Below are positions 43,480 through 54,130 of a DNA stretch of 64,000 nucleotides, in pieces. Position 1 is the stretch's first letter, and every line of letters begins with the position of its first letter. The stretch is taken from the NCBI GenBank assembly GCA_026770025.1, contig JAMXDE010000009.1:1959001-2023000 (forward strand), read 5' to 3'. A program made the position numbers and the translations under genes. This stretch comes from Craspedostauros australis (Eukaryota; Bacillariophyta; Bacillariophyceae; Mastogloiales; Achnanthaceae). The notes beneath the pieces were generated by a model. That model was not told where the DNA came from. It saw only the letters and a list, made by a program, of their open reading frames with translations, and did not search any database.

Positions 43480-44999
43480 ATGAGAACGACCACCATGATG
43501 GAGACGGGATGGATTGCATTGTGCATCGCGCTGAGCATGGCCATCACCATGGCTGCCGCCAAGGCACCCGACGTGTCCTCGATCTTGCTCAAGATGCATC
43601 GCAAGCACATCTCCCAACCACCGCACGACACCACCCTGTACGATGTTCTGCAGGTGCGCTCCAACGCAACGACAGCCGAGATCACGAAGCAGTACCGCAT
43701 GATGTCTCGCAAGTATCATCCCGACAAGATCCGATCAACGCAGAAGAACGACACAGGCAGCGCATACGAGTATGCTCAACAGAAGTTGGAAGATGTGCAG
43801 AAGGCCTACGAAGTCTTGAAGGACGATGCGGCACGATTGATGTATCATCAATACGGAATCACGGACATGGCGATGGCCATCATGCTCATGGTGGGACCCG
43901 ATGAGAGCATGGTCGCGTCACCAGCGTCGTTGAATCCACGACAGCGGGAGCTACTGGAATGGATCGGGTACAACATGTCACCCAAAACCGACTATCGCAA
44001 CACTAAGTTCCAGACACCTGACCAGCACTTTGACAACTACCACCGCCGCTACCACGACCCTGGCGCGAATGCCAAAGCTTGCTGCAGGGCCGACCGCGAC
44101 GAGCGTATTCGGTACATTACAGCACGCCTGTCGGAACGTCTCCGACCGTACATTGAGGGTACCGTGGAACGGTACATCTTCATGCATCAGGTGGCTGTGG
44201 AATGCGATGTCTTGAAGCATCTGCCGATGGCGCGCAGGTCATGCGATGCATCGGACGTGCGTACCGTCACGCAGGCCAATCTTACCTGTCCTCGAATGGC
44301 AATCCGCTGCGCAATAGCTGGCGCAAGATGAAGCATGTCGCCGAGGCGACGTACGTCAGTGGGCGTGCCGTGGTGATGGAGAAAGTGTGGGGATTGCGAG
44401 AAGAACTGTGGAAGGAACAGCAACGTCAACGCAAGCAGCGTCGACAGCGAAAGGAACAGTTGGAACGGGGCGACGAGGGGAAGGCTTACTTGGATGGTGA
44501 CATCGACAATAACAATGAGAACGACAACGACAACGATGTCAGTGATTTCGATACGGATTTGGAAGGAAATTGGCACCTGTTGGACCATCACACCACGATG
44601 TTTGATGACTCAGATGGAAACGCCGTCAGCAACTATGACGAGGAAGACCTCCTCTTCCTGAGACAGTTCGAGGCCCGGCAAGCATTGCTGTTCGTGTTGC
44701 AGATAGAGGCCTTGTGGAAGGTCACCAAGATAGAGATGGATGAAATCATTCAGGAAGCATGTCGCAAGGTGCTGTCGGGCGAAGGCTACTACATGAACTT
44801 TGAGCAGCTCAATGGATGGGTCACCTCGTCGCTGTCACCATCGTCGTCATCGTCATCGTCGTCGACATCATTCAAGAACACGCCTTTGCCCACCGTTGTG
44901 GATTCCATCGTTGCGCGTGCCAAGGCTGCGGAGGCCATGATTTTGATCGGTGATGTGATTGTGGCATGCACCAAGGAGGGAACATCATGGAAGAACTAG
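43480..44999 (+). pseudogene. J-domain protein, right copy, frameshifted
   Basis: Near-identical to the intact gene at 12281-13810, with the same signal peptide and J domain (HPDK at 43721-43732). A one-base deletion near 44229 (in the codons after LKHLPM) shifts the frame, so the reading ends at 44331 after 283 residues. The original frame is still open from there to 44999 and ends identically (CTKEGTSWKN). It could make a short J-domain protein lacking the C-terminal domain, or be a recent pseudogene. The remaining frame has not picked up stops, so the break is young or under little drift. Confidence 0.85.
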
Positions 45000-45541
45000 G
45001 AGTGTAACTACACCATACTCCACTCGTACGAATCAACCAATCTATTATATTTGCGCAAGCTCTATAGATGGCGGCAAAGGTGACGGGGAAGGTGGCCACA
45101 CGTCGTACGAGTAGTAGTGATCCGCGTTGGTCGTTTTTGGAAGGATCCGACTACTATACTCGTACTCTGCGTTGCGTGATGACCACTCACAAGGATAGCA
45201 TGGTAAAGCCACATCTAGAGGAATAGCAAGAGTGAGCGAAGGCAAAAACATCGACGATGAAGCATGAACACAGAGGCATGTTCATATCATGTTGAATCTG
45301 CTACACCCTCATCGACACGATCACGTCCATCCGTCCACCACCGGCGCTGGTGCAGCTCTATCTACTCCAGAACAGCTCTCATCGCTTGTCGTTATCGAGC
45401 ACTCGATCGATGCAGCTTTCGCGTCTTCGAAGTGAATGGAGTCTCTCTCTCTCTCTCTGTGCCAATTCCTCCTCTAATTTTGTAATACCACCCTCATTCT
45501 CCACAGTTGAGCATGAATCATACGTACGAGTATCCGCAGCG
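45000..45541. other. Spacer between J-protein copy and Nei relic
   Basis: The unique part (45006-45340) contains several TACTCGTAC-like words. From 45340 on it matches the 3' flank of the left Nei relic. A CT-dinucleotide run lies at about 45443-45460. Confidence 0.5.
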
Positions 45542-46765
45542 TCATCAATCGTCTTCCGAATCTGTGGACGACTCGACAGTGATTGGTTCTCTCTTGATCG
45601 CTATCGCTATCGCTGACTCTGCCGCCCGTTGCCTGACCTTGCGGGCCTGCGATGGTCCCAGTTCCGCAAGTTGTTCCACCGCCAAACTCTCCCCTACCAT
45701 GGCCTTCTCCATCGCATCATCTTCCGCCGATATCATCACGGCGTCCTGCGATAGGACGTGCTCCAGCTGCTTCACCAGCACTGCCTTCTTCGAGTTTGTG
45801 AGAATCGTCTGGCTTCGACGATGTAACTCGCTCCTGATTTCACGAATGGTGAGCCTTCCAGGCCCGTCGGCCTGCAATCGTTCCGCCACTGATTCAGGTG
45901 CACAGTGCGAATTGAATGGAACGCAATTCTCTTTCTCTGTGTTGGCGTGAGACGTGGTGCGGGATGCGGTACGGGATTTGGTGCGAGATATTGTGATTGT
46001 CTTCGCTACCTTCGCTACTCTCGCTGTCTGTATTGTCTTCGTTATCTTCGTTGACTTCGCTGCATTGGTGATCACTGTGCTCTTCCGGTCGCTGTCATGC
46101 ACCGGTTGACATCTGGGACAAGCGTAACACCTGCGATTCGCGATCTGCCAGGTCTGGATATGAGTGGAACAGCGGGGACATCTGGAGATCTTGTAGATGT
46201 ACCGTCGCAGTCTCGGCCTGCCCAATGCCTTGGCTTCAGAAGGATCCACCGTCAGGATGGAACCCTGTCTCGACTCCACGTCGTAGCAATGCGACGGTGT
46301 GTGCCCACACCCGGTTGCATTGGGAGCGCTCCAGTGCCCTGCCCAGCACGTCAGGATGCACGCCCGCCTTGAACAAGATCTCCGCATGGTAGATGTTCCC
46401 AGAACCAGCAAACTAGCTCTGATCCATCAGCAATCCACCGATGGACTTCTTGGATCTCGGGATTCGCTGCCACAGCGCTTCTGGATCGGCATCAGCACGC
46501 AAGGGATCGTCACCCAACTTGGATCGTTTGTCGTTGTACAACGACATGTCACTGTGCTGCACGGTCATGGCTGCCAGATCGGCCACAATATCACCAGACT
46601 CCAAACGAAGGCAGTTCGTTGTGGTTGGTTCTGGTGGTGGATCTTCCTTGCTGTAGTTGTACAGGTACACTGCACAGCTGCCTGCCATTCCACAATGTAC
46701 ATGCACCACGACAGGATTGTCAGCATCGTCAGCATCGTGTCGGAGAATGCGGAGAGGATCCTGGG
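45542..46765 (-). pseudogene. Nei/Fpg-type DNA glycosylase with SAP domain, right relic (5' truncated)
   Basis: Matches the left relic from the VVVHVHCGMAGS region to the end but lacks the first about 50 residues, including the catalytic N terminus; homology stops at about 46765. From 46411 to 45545 a 288-codon frame is open and contains LTVDPSEAKALGRPRLRRY, the zinc finger SRCPRCSTHIQTWQI...CYACPRCQ, a Ser/Thr/Lys linker, a SAP-like segment (LTIREIRSELHRR) and an acidic end. The stop after LLMDQ and the frame change before the DPSEAK block are shared with the left copy. Zinc finger and SAP parts are better preserved here than on the left. Without the N terminus no glycosylase activity is expected. 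Confidence 0.82.
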
Positions 46766-48326
46766 ATCATGTGATGTGTGCCCATGCGAATCAACTCAAT
46801 TTGATATTCAATTGCAGCACTCCCGGAACCCCACGACGTCAAGGCCAGACATGGTTGATCTCATTCCGCTTGGTAACATAGGGCATAGCGATATTTTGTC
46901 TTGAACGAATACGTTAATTGTGTCCAACCGGTACTCATTGAAGTGGAATCTGCGTGTGTGGTTGCCATCGTGTCCACCCATTTGGTTGTCGAATGAGGTG
47001 GTTCCTCGTGATGCATCCAAAAGTCATCTCAAAGTCCAGAACTTTGGGGAGAGAGAGGGAGAGAGACAGCACTCAACGCCTGAGCGAAGCACCATACCTC
47101 ACACGAAACATGTGCAAATCGACCAGCGCTTCCGCTGCGCCGTGTTTTGTCAACCAACGTGAGCTGGTCTGGCATCGCTCTCGCTGTCTGTCTTCTATTT
47201 CTCTGTTTGGAGTGTTGATGGAGGGGTTTGACCGGTTATTTCGGAATTGCCGCGCGCCTCGAAGGGGCTGGGATGTTGCCGCATCCATTTCCTCGCTTCC
47301 GTTGTTTCGGCACCTCACTTGTACTCTTCGAGCCCGGTATCTTGGAACTGAAAGCATGGGATTCCATTCGCCGAGACCTTCGTCCTCGGGCATGGGAAGA
47401 TGCCGATGTGTCAAATGCCAACTGCTGTGTGAAGGAACAAAGTCATCATCAACAGTTGGCTAGCCGGTGAGAGTCGAACCCACGACACCGACAATGGATC
47501 CACACGGTTGCCGAACAACGGAGAGAGCGTGCCATGTCACCACAATGGTGTTAACCATTCCCACGTTTGCATTTCTCCGAGCCAGGCTCATTGAATCTTT
47601 GTCGAAACAACGCATTGCACAAAAACACCCATCTACGCACATGGCGATGAGTCTTGAGGTTGGTCTTGGTCTTGCTCTCGGTTGTGCTCCTCATCACGTC
47701 CACGCTCACGCAAGCTCTCTATTCGGGGGTTTCGCATTCCGCTCAGCCAGCCCCAAGCAGTCCCACGAGTGATTCATAACCTGATAGAGACACTTTTTGA
47801 GGGGTGGGATGCGGACTTCCCCCTCAGCGTGCTGAATCGAGCGGAGGAGATTCCAGTCCGCGTGCTCCGAACTGAAGTGTTCTCAGCTCGTGCAGTCCCG
47901 GCAATAGTATCACTTCCACGCGTAAGCAAAAAGCAGCCAATCATGATGCTTTATTTCGACAGTTTTGGTCGTTCTTGTCGTTCTCAATGATCTATGTTTG
48001 TGACAATGCTACTCCATATGGACCCAATTCCGGACAACAACATCCAAGAGAACAACAATGGCACACCCATTTCGTCAGACTTTCATCTCTTCCTATTTGC
48101 TGGCTATCATATATTCAATCTCAGAACAGCCATGGCCAACACAGCATGTCGTCAAACCGGAACTGAATTGAACTTGTCTAAAATAGATATCTTTGTCATG
48201 GAATGAGTTAATACAGGTCACATTAATCAAAGAGGGATTGTGTCACGAAACAGTCCTGTGCAGTTTCACAACTCGAGACTCAATGCGAACTGTGACATGA
48301 CACAGGGGCAGAGCGAGCTGGACGCT
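46766..48326. other. Right-arm spacer
   Basis: Sits between the Nei relic and the promoter of the secreted protein. It shows no similarity by eye to the left spacer and no protein gene. It contains the tRNA-like sequence at 47455-47557. Confidence 0.5.
47455..47557 (-). ncRNA. tRNA-like sequence with long variable or intron part
   Basis: On the - strand GTGGGTTCGACTCTCAC forms a good T-arm with a consensus B-box, followed by CGGCTAGCCA. A possible acceptor half GGTTAAC and D-stem CCAT/ATGG with GG in the loop lie upstream. The anticodon arm can be drawn in more than one way, and a 17-nt variable region plus a long loop would be needed. No amino acid identity is claimed. It could be a diverged tRNA, a pseudogene or a SINE head. 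Confidence 0.38.
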
Positions 48327-49113
48327 GTCGTTGATGCAACAACGAAACCACAACGGCCATCGCATTTTTCTTCTCTTTGTCTCTCACTGCGTGCGCGTGT
48401 GGATTTGCGTCTGCGTCTGCGAAAATCACTTTCTTGCCTTCGACAGCATCCACACAGCATCTCTCATAAAAAACAATCGACGAACAGATCGTACTCCGAA
48501 GCACAGTATCACCACACAGCAATCGACAAGCATTGCCAGGTGATCGCAACCCTCTCTCCGGCCAAAGCCAGATACAAACCAAAGGTACGTTCCGGGCATC
48601 GATCAATTGTAGATGGAGGTTTGCAGGATGAATGAATGTCTGCATGGCGAGGAGGCAATGTCAGGAGGATTCGTTCGCAGCACTCGTCCTACCCGACACA
48701 GCGTGCTGCCCCAAAGAGATGCACACATCGGGAGCATCAGCATCACCGACAGCATCTAGGGAGGACGCTCCTACCGAATCAGCTGCCATCGTCATGGGAG
48801 GCGTGCTGTGTAACGGCTCCACGCGTCCCCACGCTTGTCATTCCGACCATATGCTTGCTTTGTGTGTTGGTGGCATATTGTGTCATCGCCTCCAACTCCG
48901 CTCGACTCGGGTCTGCCCAATACACTGCTGCCACGTTCCGCTGCTCTGCCCAACTCAACTCAATCCCACACCTCTTGTATCCCACCGGTACGAGTACGTA
49001 TGCTTCCGCACTCCACGTTTCTCTACTCCTCGCTGCGCTGCTCTATCCGTGTCCAACACGAAAATGAATCGCAGCACACAATCCAAGCAACCGACAAGCA
49101 GCAAATAGCAACT
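48327..49113. promoter_or_regulatory. Duplicated upstream region of the secreted protein
   Basis: This DNA is nearly identical (inverted) to 21002-21785 in the left arm. Retention of the whole 0.8 kb with the gene in both arms suggests it holds the promoter and 5' leader. No specific element was identified. Confidence 0.5.
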
Positions 49114-52100
49114 ATGATCCGCATGATCAACATGAAGGCAGCCATCGTGGCTGTTCTCTTCCTCTCCAACATGGCGTTGACTCACGCCGTGCTCCGTGGC
49201 AACCGGACCCCCGTGGATCCAACCAAGGAACTCCGCACGGCTATGAACAGGATCCGCGCCCTCAAAATTGGTGTCGACGGAGACACGAAGGGGACGAAAC
49301 AAAACAAGGCCGAACGAGAGCCTCCCACAGACAACCCGGATACTCCCGAGACCTCTGCGCCAACCGCGTTGCCAACTGTCTCGCCGACTGCCTCGCCGAC
49401 GCATGAACCAACAGGACCGCCGACGGGCCCTCCAGCTGAGATGCCCTCAATGTCGCCTACCACTCAACCAGCGTCTGACCCAGACTCCTTCGATGCCATC
49501 ATCGAAGTCGCTTGTAAGCCGGACGGTGACACCGCCCTCACTTTTGCCGAATCCAGCTCCAAGACCATCATCTGCGATGCCACCAACCCATCGTGCCGCG
49601 AGGCGGTGACCGCTGTCAAGGAATCCGCAGAGCTGCAGAACTTCTTCGGTTGCGCTGGAGATCTCGGAGAAGGAGCCGCGCGCAAGCTCTTCAACAAGTA
49701 CGCAACGGACGCCGTGCTCGCTGAGCAACTCACGATGATCGCTGCCACCAACGCGATCCTCGTCACCGAACGTCCGGATGCCATGAACGCAGCATGCGCG
49801 GCCATCGCTGCCATGCATTCGACTGCCGTCGCAGACCCATGCTGCCAGGGATCCTCGGGGTGTACTTCTGCCGCCGCCTCCGCTTCCAGCTCTCCACCAT
49901 TCATGACCGTCGCCATCACTGGTTGCACTGGCGACAGCGCATGCAAGAATATCGGGCCCAATCCCCTCATCCTCGATTTCTCATGCACTGGCGAGAGTGC
50001 ATGCGAATCCATGAATGAAAATGATCTCAATCCATCCGTTGTGGGAGTCACCTTCGTGGGTGAAGCCTCATGCACCAATCCAGGATCATGCGAGGGAGTG
50101 GGGCATCGCTCTTACGGCAATGTCGTCGTCCTGGATGCCTCTTGCGTCGGCTCAGATGCATGCAACGCGGCCGGACGCCGCAGTCAGCAGAAAACCTCCA
50201 ACCGTTTCCCAAGCCACATCAGCATTGGACCGAATGCATGCATTGGCATCGATGCCTGCAAGGATACCCATTCCACAGTCAATTATGGCACTGCCGGCAA
50301 GTACAAAGGGAGTCTGACGATCGGCGACGGCGGTTGCGATCAGGACCGCTCCTGCGAAAAGATTGGTTTCAACGACAGGTTAGGAATGGACATCATCGTT
50401 GCTCCTGGTGAGTGCAGTGTCGCCGGCACCTGCAGGGGATGCATCACCGCAAAAGACTGCGACAACGGTGGGGCGTATCTCATCAGCAACACCGATGGAG
50501 CTTGCCCCAAGGGAGACAGCAGCTCCGGTGGCAATCCGACTGGGGAGAGGGTGGAGGAGTACTGCATTGGAAGAGACAGCTTGCCCACAGAGACCCCGAC
50601 CTTCTTTCCAACACCTCTTCCGACCATCACAAGAAGACCAACCAACAGTCCAACTGTCTTTGGGTCGGCCATGCCGAGCACAGTTCCGTCCGAGGCCCCC
50701 TCCAATATTCCTTCCGAAAATCCATCCGATGTCCCAAGCTCACTGCCCTCGGACAACCCAAGTTCACTTCCATCAGGTGCTCCTTCCAACCAACCTTCCA
50801 ATGTCCCGTCTGACCAACCATCTGATCTTCCGTCCGACCAACCATCCGACCAACCTTCCAATATCCCATCTGACGAACCATCCAATGTCCCAAGCTCACT
50901 GCCCTCGGACAACCCAAGTTCACTCCCATCAGACACTCCATCCGACCAACCTTCCAATGGCCCATCTGACCAACCATCTGATCTTCCGTCCGACCAACCG
51001 TCCGACACTCCGTCCGACCAACCTTCCAATGTCCCATCTGACCAACCATCCGATGTTCCAAGCTCACTGCCTTCGGACAGCCCAAGTTCACTCCCGTCAG
51101 GTGCTCCTTCCAACCAACCTTCCAATGGCCCATCTGACCAACCATCTGATCTTCCGTCCGACCAACCGTCCGACACTCCATCCGACCAACCTTCCAGTGC
51201 CCCATCTGACCAACCGTCTGATCTTCCGTCCGACCAACCGTCCTCAATGCCGACTGAAACCCCATCTAACAGCCCATCGACTGTGCCTTCAGACACCCCC
51301 AGCCTAGCTCCTTCGGAATCCATTGCTCCAACTGAAGTACCAACGATCACGATGGCGCCAACCCGTTCCCCAGCCACCATTCAAGTTGGCTGTCTCGAAA
51401 CTCCTGGAAATGGATCATCGAATTTCAACCCCGTTGCCGATGTAGTCAGCTGCGATGGCGCGACCGGAACATGTGCCCACTTCATCGATTATATCAACGC
51501 ACTTGACGATGGCAAAGCCAAAATGATCAAAAGTATCTTTGGCTGCGAACCATCAGGGGTGGCTGTGTCGCAGGAGGTGGCCCAGAAACGCTTCAACAGC
51601 ATGAAGAATGACGCGGAGGTGACCCAACTGTTGTTGACAACAGTGGCGACCAAGAACCTCCTCACTGGTGGTGGACCCCAGTTGACGGCAGCTTGCAATG
51701 GCAACTGCTGCACAGGAGACGAAGCGTGTGTGGTTAGTCCCTCCACTGGTGTGATGACGATTACCGAAAGTTCATGCATGGTCGGAGACAGTAACTGCAA
51801 CCTTGTGGTCGAAAACGCTATTATCATCGACAGCTGCACCTCCAACAGTCAAAGCACTGATGATACCTGCGCCAATTTTGGTACGTTCACCACGGCCCCA
51901 AACTCGGCTGCCCAGCTTGGCTACAAAGTGATTGGGCCAAATGCTTGCAAAGATCTGGAGGGTTGCAAGGCCATGGGCAAAGACGTCTATGGTAACGTGA
52001 GAGTCGCAGAAGGGGCTTGCTCTGACGGGGTGTTCGCTTGCCGAAACCTGGGACAACGTAAGAGTCAAGGCAATATCGCATCACCAATCCGAGTCGATAT

Positions 52101-52407
52101 TAGTATCGAAACCAACGCGTGCCGAGATGATATCGCTTGCACATCGATGTATAAAAATACTGCCATCGCAACGGGAAGTGTTACCGTGAAGAAGAATGCA
52201 TGCAACGGAGAGTCTGTGTGCGGCGATCTTCATCAGGACGGGATTGGAGGCAATGACCTTGTCATCGAAGAAGGAGCCTGCATTGGAACTGTTACGTGCC
52301 GAGATTGCTTGAAGGGCGTCCAGTCATGTGATTTGTCCTCAGAAACATACACCATCAGCGCCCCAAAGGTTGGTTGTCCTGGTCCAGAACAATCTTCCTG
52401 CAGCTAA
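49114..52407 (+). CDS. Large secreted two-module protein with PSD/PSS linker, right copy
   Basis: A 1097-aa protein, no intron, with the same start, signal peptide and module 1 as the left copy at 17957-21001; only scattered substitutions and a short deletion in the Pro/Thr stretch distinguish them up to about residue 530. The linker (about 490-758) is 90 residues longer, made of regular PSDQPSDLPSDQPSDTPSDQ units. Module 2 (about 759-1097) has the same architecture (IFGCEPSGVAVSQEVAQKR, CCTGDEAC, paired-Cys repeats such as CKDLEGC, ACRNLGQRKSQG) but only about half its residues match the left copy. It probably sits at the cell wall or is secreted. It remains fully open, as is the left copy, so both seem to be under selection. 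Confidence 0.86.
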   Translation: MIRMINMKAAIVAVLFLSNMALTHAVLRGNRTPVDPTKELRTAMNRIRALKIGVDGDTKGTKQNKAEREPPTDNPDTPETSAPTALPTVSPTASPTHEPTGPPTGPPAEMPSMSPTTQPASDPDSFDAIIEVACKPDGDTALTFAESSSKTIICDATNPSCREAVTAVKESAELQNFFGCAGDLGEGAARKLFNKYATDAVLAEQLTMIAATNAILVTERPDAMNAACAAIAAMHSTAVADPCCQGSSGCTSAAASASSSPPFMTVAITGCTGDSACKNIGPNPLILDFSCTGESACESMNENDLNPSVVGVTFVGEASCTNPGSCEGVGHRSYGNVVVLDASCVGSDACNAAGRRSQQKTSNRFPSHISIGPNACIGIDACKDTHSTVNYGTAGKYKGSLTIGDGGCDQDRSCEKIGFNDRLGMDIIVAPGECSVAGTCRGCITAKDCDNGGAYLISNTDGACPKGDSSSGGNPTGERVEEYCIGRDSLPTETPTFFPTPLPTITRRPTNSPTVFGSAMPSTVPSEAPSNIPSENPSDVPSSLPSDNPSSLPSGAPSNQPSNVPSDQPSDLPSDQPSDQPSNIPSDEPSNVPSSLPSDNPSSLPSDTPSDQPSNGPSDQPSDLPSDQPSDTPSDQPSNVPSDQPSDVPSSLPSDSPSSLPSGAPSNQPSNGPSDQPSDLPSDQPSDTPSDQPSSAPSDQPSDLPSDQPSSMPTETPSNSPSTVPSDTPSLAPSESIAPTEVPTITMAPTRSPATIQVGCLETPGNGSSNFNPVADVVSCDGATGTCAHFIDYINALDDGKAKMIKSIFGCEPSGVAVSQEVAQKRFNSMKNDAEVTQLLLTTVATKNLLTGGGPQLTAACNGNCCTGDEACVVSPSTGVMTITESSCMVGDSNCNLVVENAIIIDSCTSNSQSTDDTCANFGTFTTAPNSAAQLGYKVIGPNACKDLEGCKAMGKDVYGNVRVAEGACSDGVFACRNLGQRKSQGNIASPIRVDISIETNACRDDIACTSMYKNTAIATGSVTVKKNACNGESVCGDLHQDGIGGNDLVIEEGACIGTVTCRDCLKGVQSCDLSSETYTISAPKVGCPGPEQSSCS
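50700..51260. repeat. Coding minisatellite of the PSD linker
   Basis: Tandem 12-bp-based units (CCATCTGACCAA-like) form longer repeated blocks: a block near 50726-50846 recurs at about 50887-50983 and 51048-51160. The array is more regular than the left-arm counterpart (about 19000-19420), indicating recent expansion. Confidence 0.85.
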
Positions 52408-52984
52408 GACTGGCACGAAATAACACAATCAGAATACCGATACTAGGATTTCATCTCCCACATGAAGTATATCGCTGGTGTCGACATGCGGCTACAACTG
52501 CTACAACCACTTATACTAAGATACGAAATGAGCACGAGTACTAACACGAGGGCTGTATGATGGAATGGTACAGCACTGCTCTCACTCCATCTGGTACCAC
52601 GGGTGGACGAGTTTACTTCGGCGGTTGGAGCCGTTGTTTGCGAGGGTGCGGTGAGATCTGATGGCTTCGTACCAGACCTCAGAAACTCAAAACTTCAAGA
52701 GTCCTGTGGCACCAACTATTACAATACAAACGTTGAAACACTGCCATGAGTCAATGTGGAGAATTGCACTCTCTCCCCTATCAAGCATAGTTCTCGTTGA
52801 CTCCAACCACGCAGATAACTTTGGTGAGCAATATTATAAGATAGAATAGTATAGCAGATAGCTGTATCGAAAACAACCTTTCCCCTCCTGTGATGAGTGA
52901 AGCTCTCCAGTCTGGGACACAGCGCATGGCACATGCGATGCTGGCACTTGAGCACAGATCAACTGACCGCTTTCACTCAACGTC
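52408..52984. other. Diverged 3' flank of the secreted protein
   Basis: No match by eye to the corresponding left segment 17593-17956, although DNA on both sides matches closely. No gene is seen. Confidence 0.5.
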
Positions 52985-54130
52985 TGCAGAGTGTAGGATA
53001 CTCCATCAGCAGTACCATCCCCGTTCACATCGCCATGGACGCTGCCTCCGTCGACTTGTTCCGGTACCATCCAAACCATCTGACCAGCTGGCACGAGGAG
53101 AGTTGGAGCACCGTCCTTCGGCGTAACGGATGGCAGACTGCCCGGCACGTCCATGATCTCAAAGAAAGACGAACATGCAAGATCCACCCCATCATGATTG
53201 ATCTGCTGACGGGCGTACCACTATTTGGGACAGTGAAAGCAGATGGTGAAAGCAGCTGGCCGCTGCGATATTTGCCTCCCAGTACGAATCCACGGCGTGT
53301 GCCTGCGACAGCATCCGTCGCACTGCATTCACCGAAAGGAACGGAGCGCAGTCGTTGGCGTGGATCACGTGTGTGGATGTCTCCAAAGCATGGCTGGGCA
53401 ATGGGTAGCTGATGCTGCCTGATGACGATCCCTGCCTGAAGACGATTCCTGCTTGGTCCGTATCAATTGAGGTGAAACTGCAGGGTCCTGTTGTTTCGCA
53501 TCCTGTTGCTTGCCAGTGTGGACGTCGACATCAGCATTGGCATCGACGCTGGACTCTGTCTCCCTCTCTCTTTTGTTGCTGTTGTCAGAATGCAAGGTAT
53601 ACACGGAATACACCGGCGGTCCACCAACAGAGAAGCAGTGCACATTGGACGGATGAAGATGATCAGGCAAGGGCAGATTCATCCGCAGAGTGGTGCCGTG
53701 CTTGTGCGTACTCTACATGTAGGAGGCGTCTGTGTGTCAAGAGTTGCACACACGAAATCTCGCTGCTCCAGAATGGAATGGATCCACAGATGCAACAGCG
53801 AAGCCGTACCGCCACCAAGAGAATGGCCAGTGATGACAAGCTTGCAGGTTGGGTGTTATTGTAACGCAGCCATGATAGACGCATCCATGATAGACGCATC
53901 CACGATATACGTATCCACAACACGCCACAGCACCTTGGCCATGGTGATCGTTTCGGAATGCTCTTCGCCTCCACAGAATGGTGCTGAGGGTGCGTGTACG
54001 ACTTGCGACGGCCATGCCACAAAGCCTTAACGGAGCTGCAGATGAAGCCTACGACGGTGATAGCTGCGCTTATTCCAGAGCCGAAGGATGATGAGAGGAA
54101 GCCAACGAGATCAAACTTGATTTCTTGATC
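52985..54130 (-). pseudogene. Class-3 lipase relic, right copy
   Basis: The inverted near-identical counterpart of 15610-17593 without the solo LTR. On the - strand the GHSLGGG nucleophile region lies at about 53812-53830, HCFSVGGPPVY near 53620, and HVIHANDCAPFLSVNAVRR near 53370. As on the left, these lie in different frames, and the stop before the nucleophile block is shared. Beyond about 52985 the match to the left copy ends abruptly. The catalytic Ser region is intact, but no continuous frame links the pieces. Confidence 0.66.

Noticed and set aside
50399-51380. Long alternative frames over the PSD linker on both strands (also 18850-19692)
   Set aside because: They are translations of a repeat array in wrong frames (NHLIFRPTN and EGWSDGRSDGW patterns), produced by the minisatellite.
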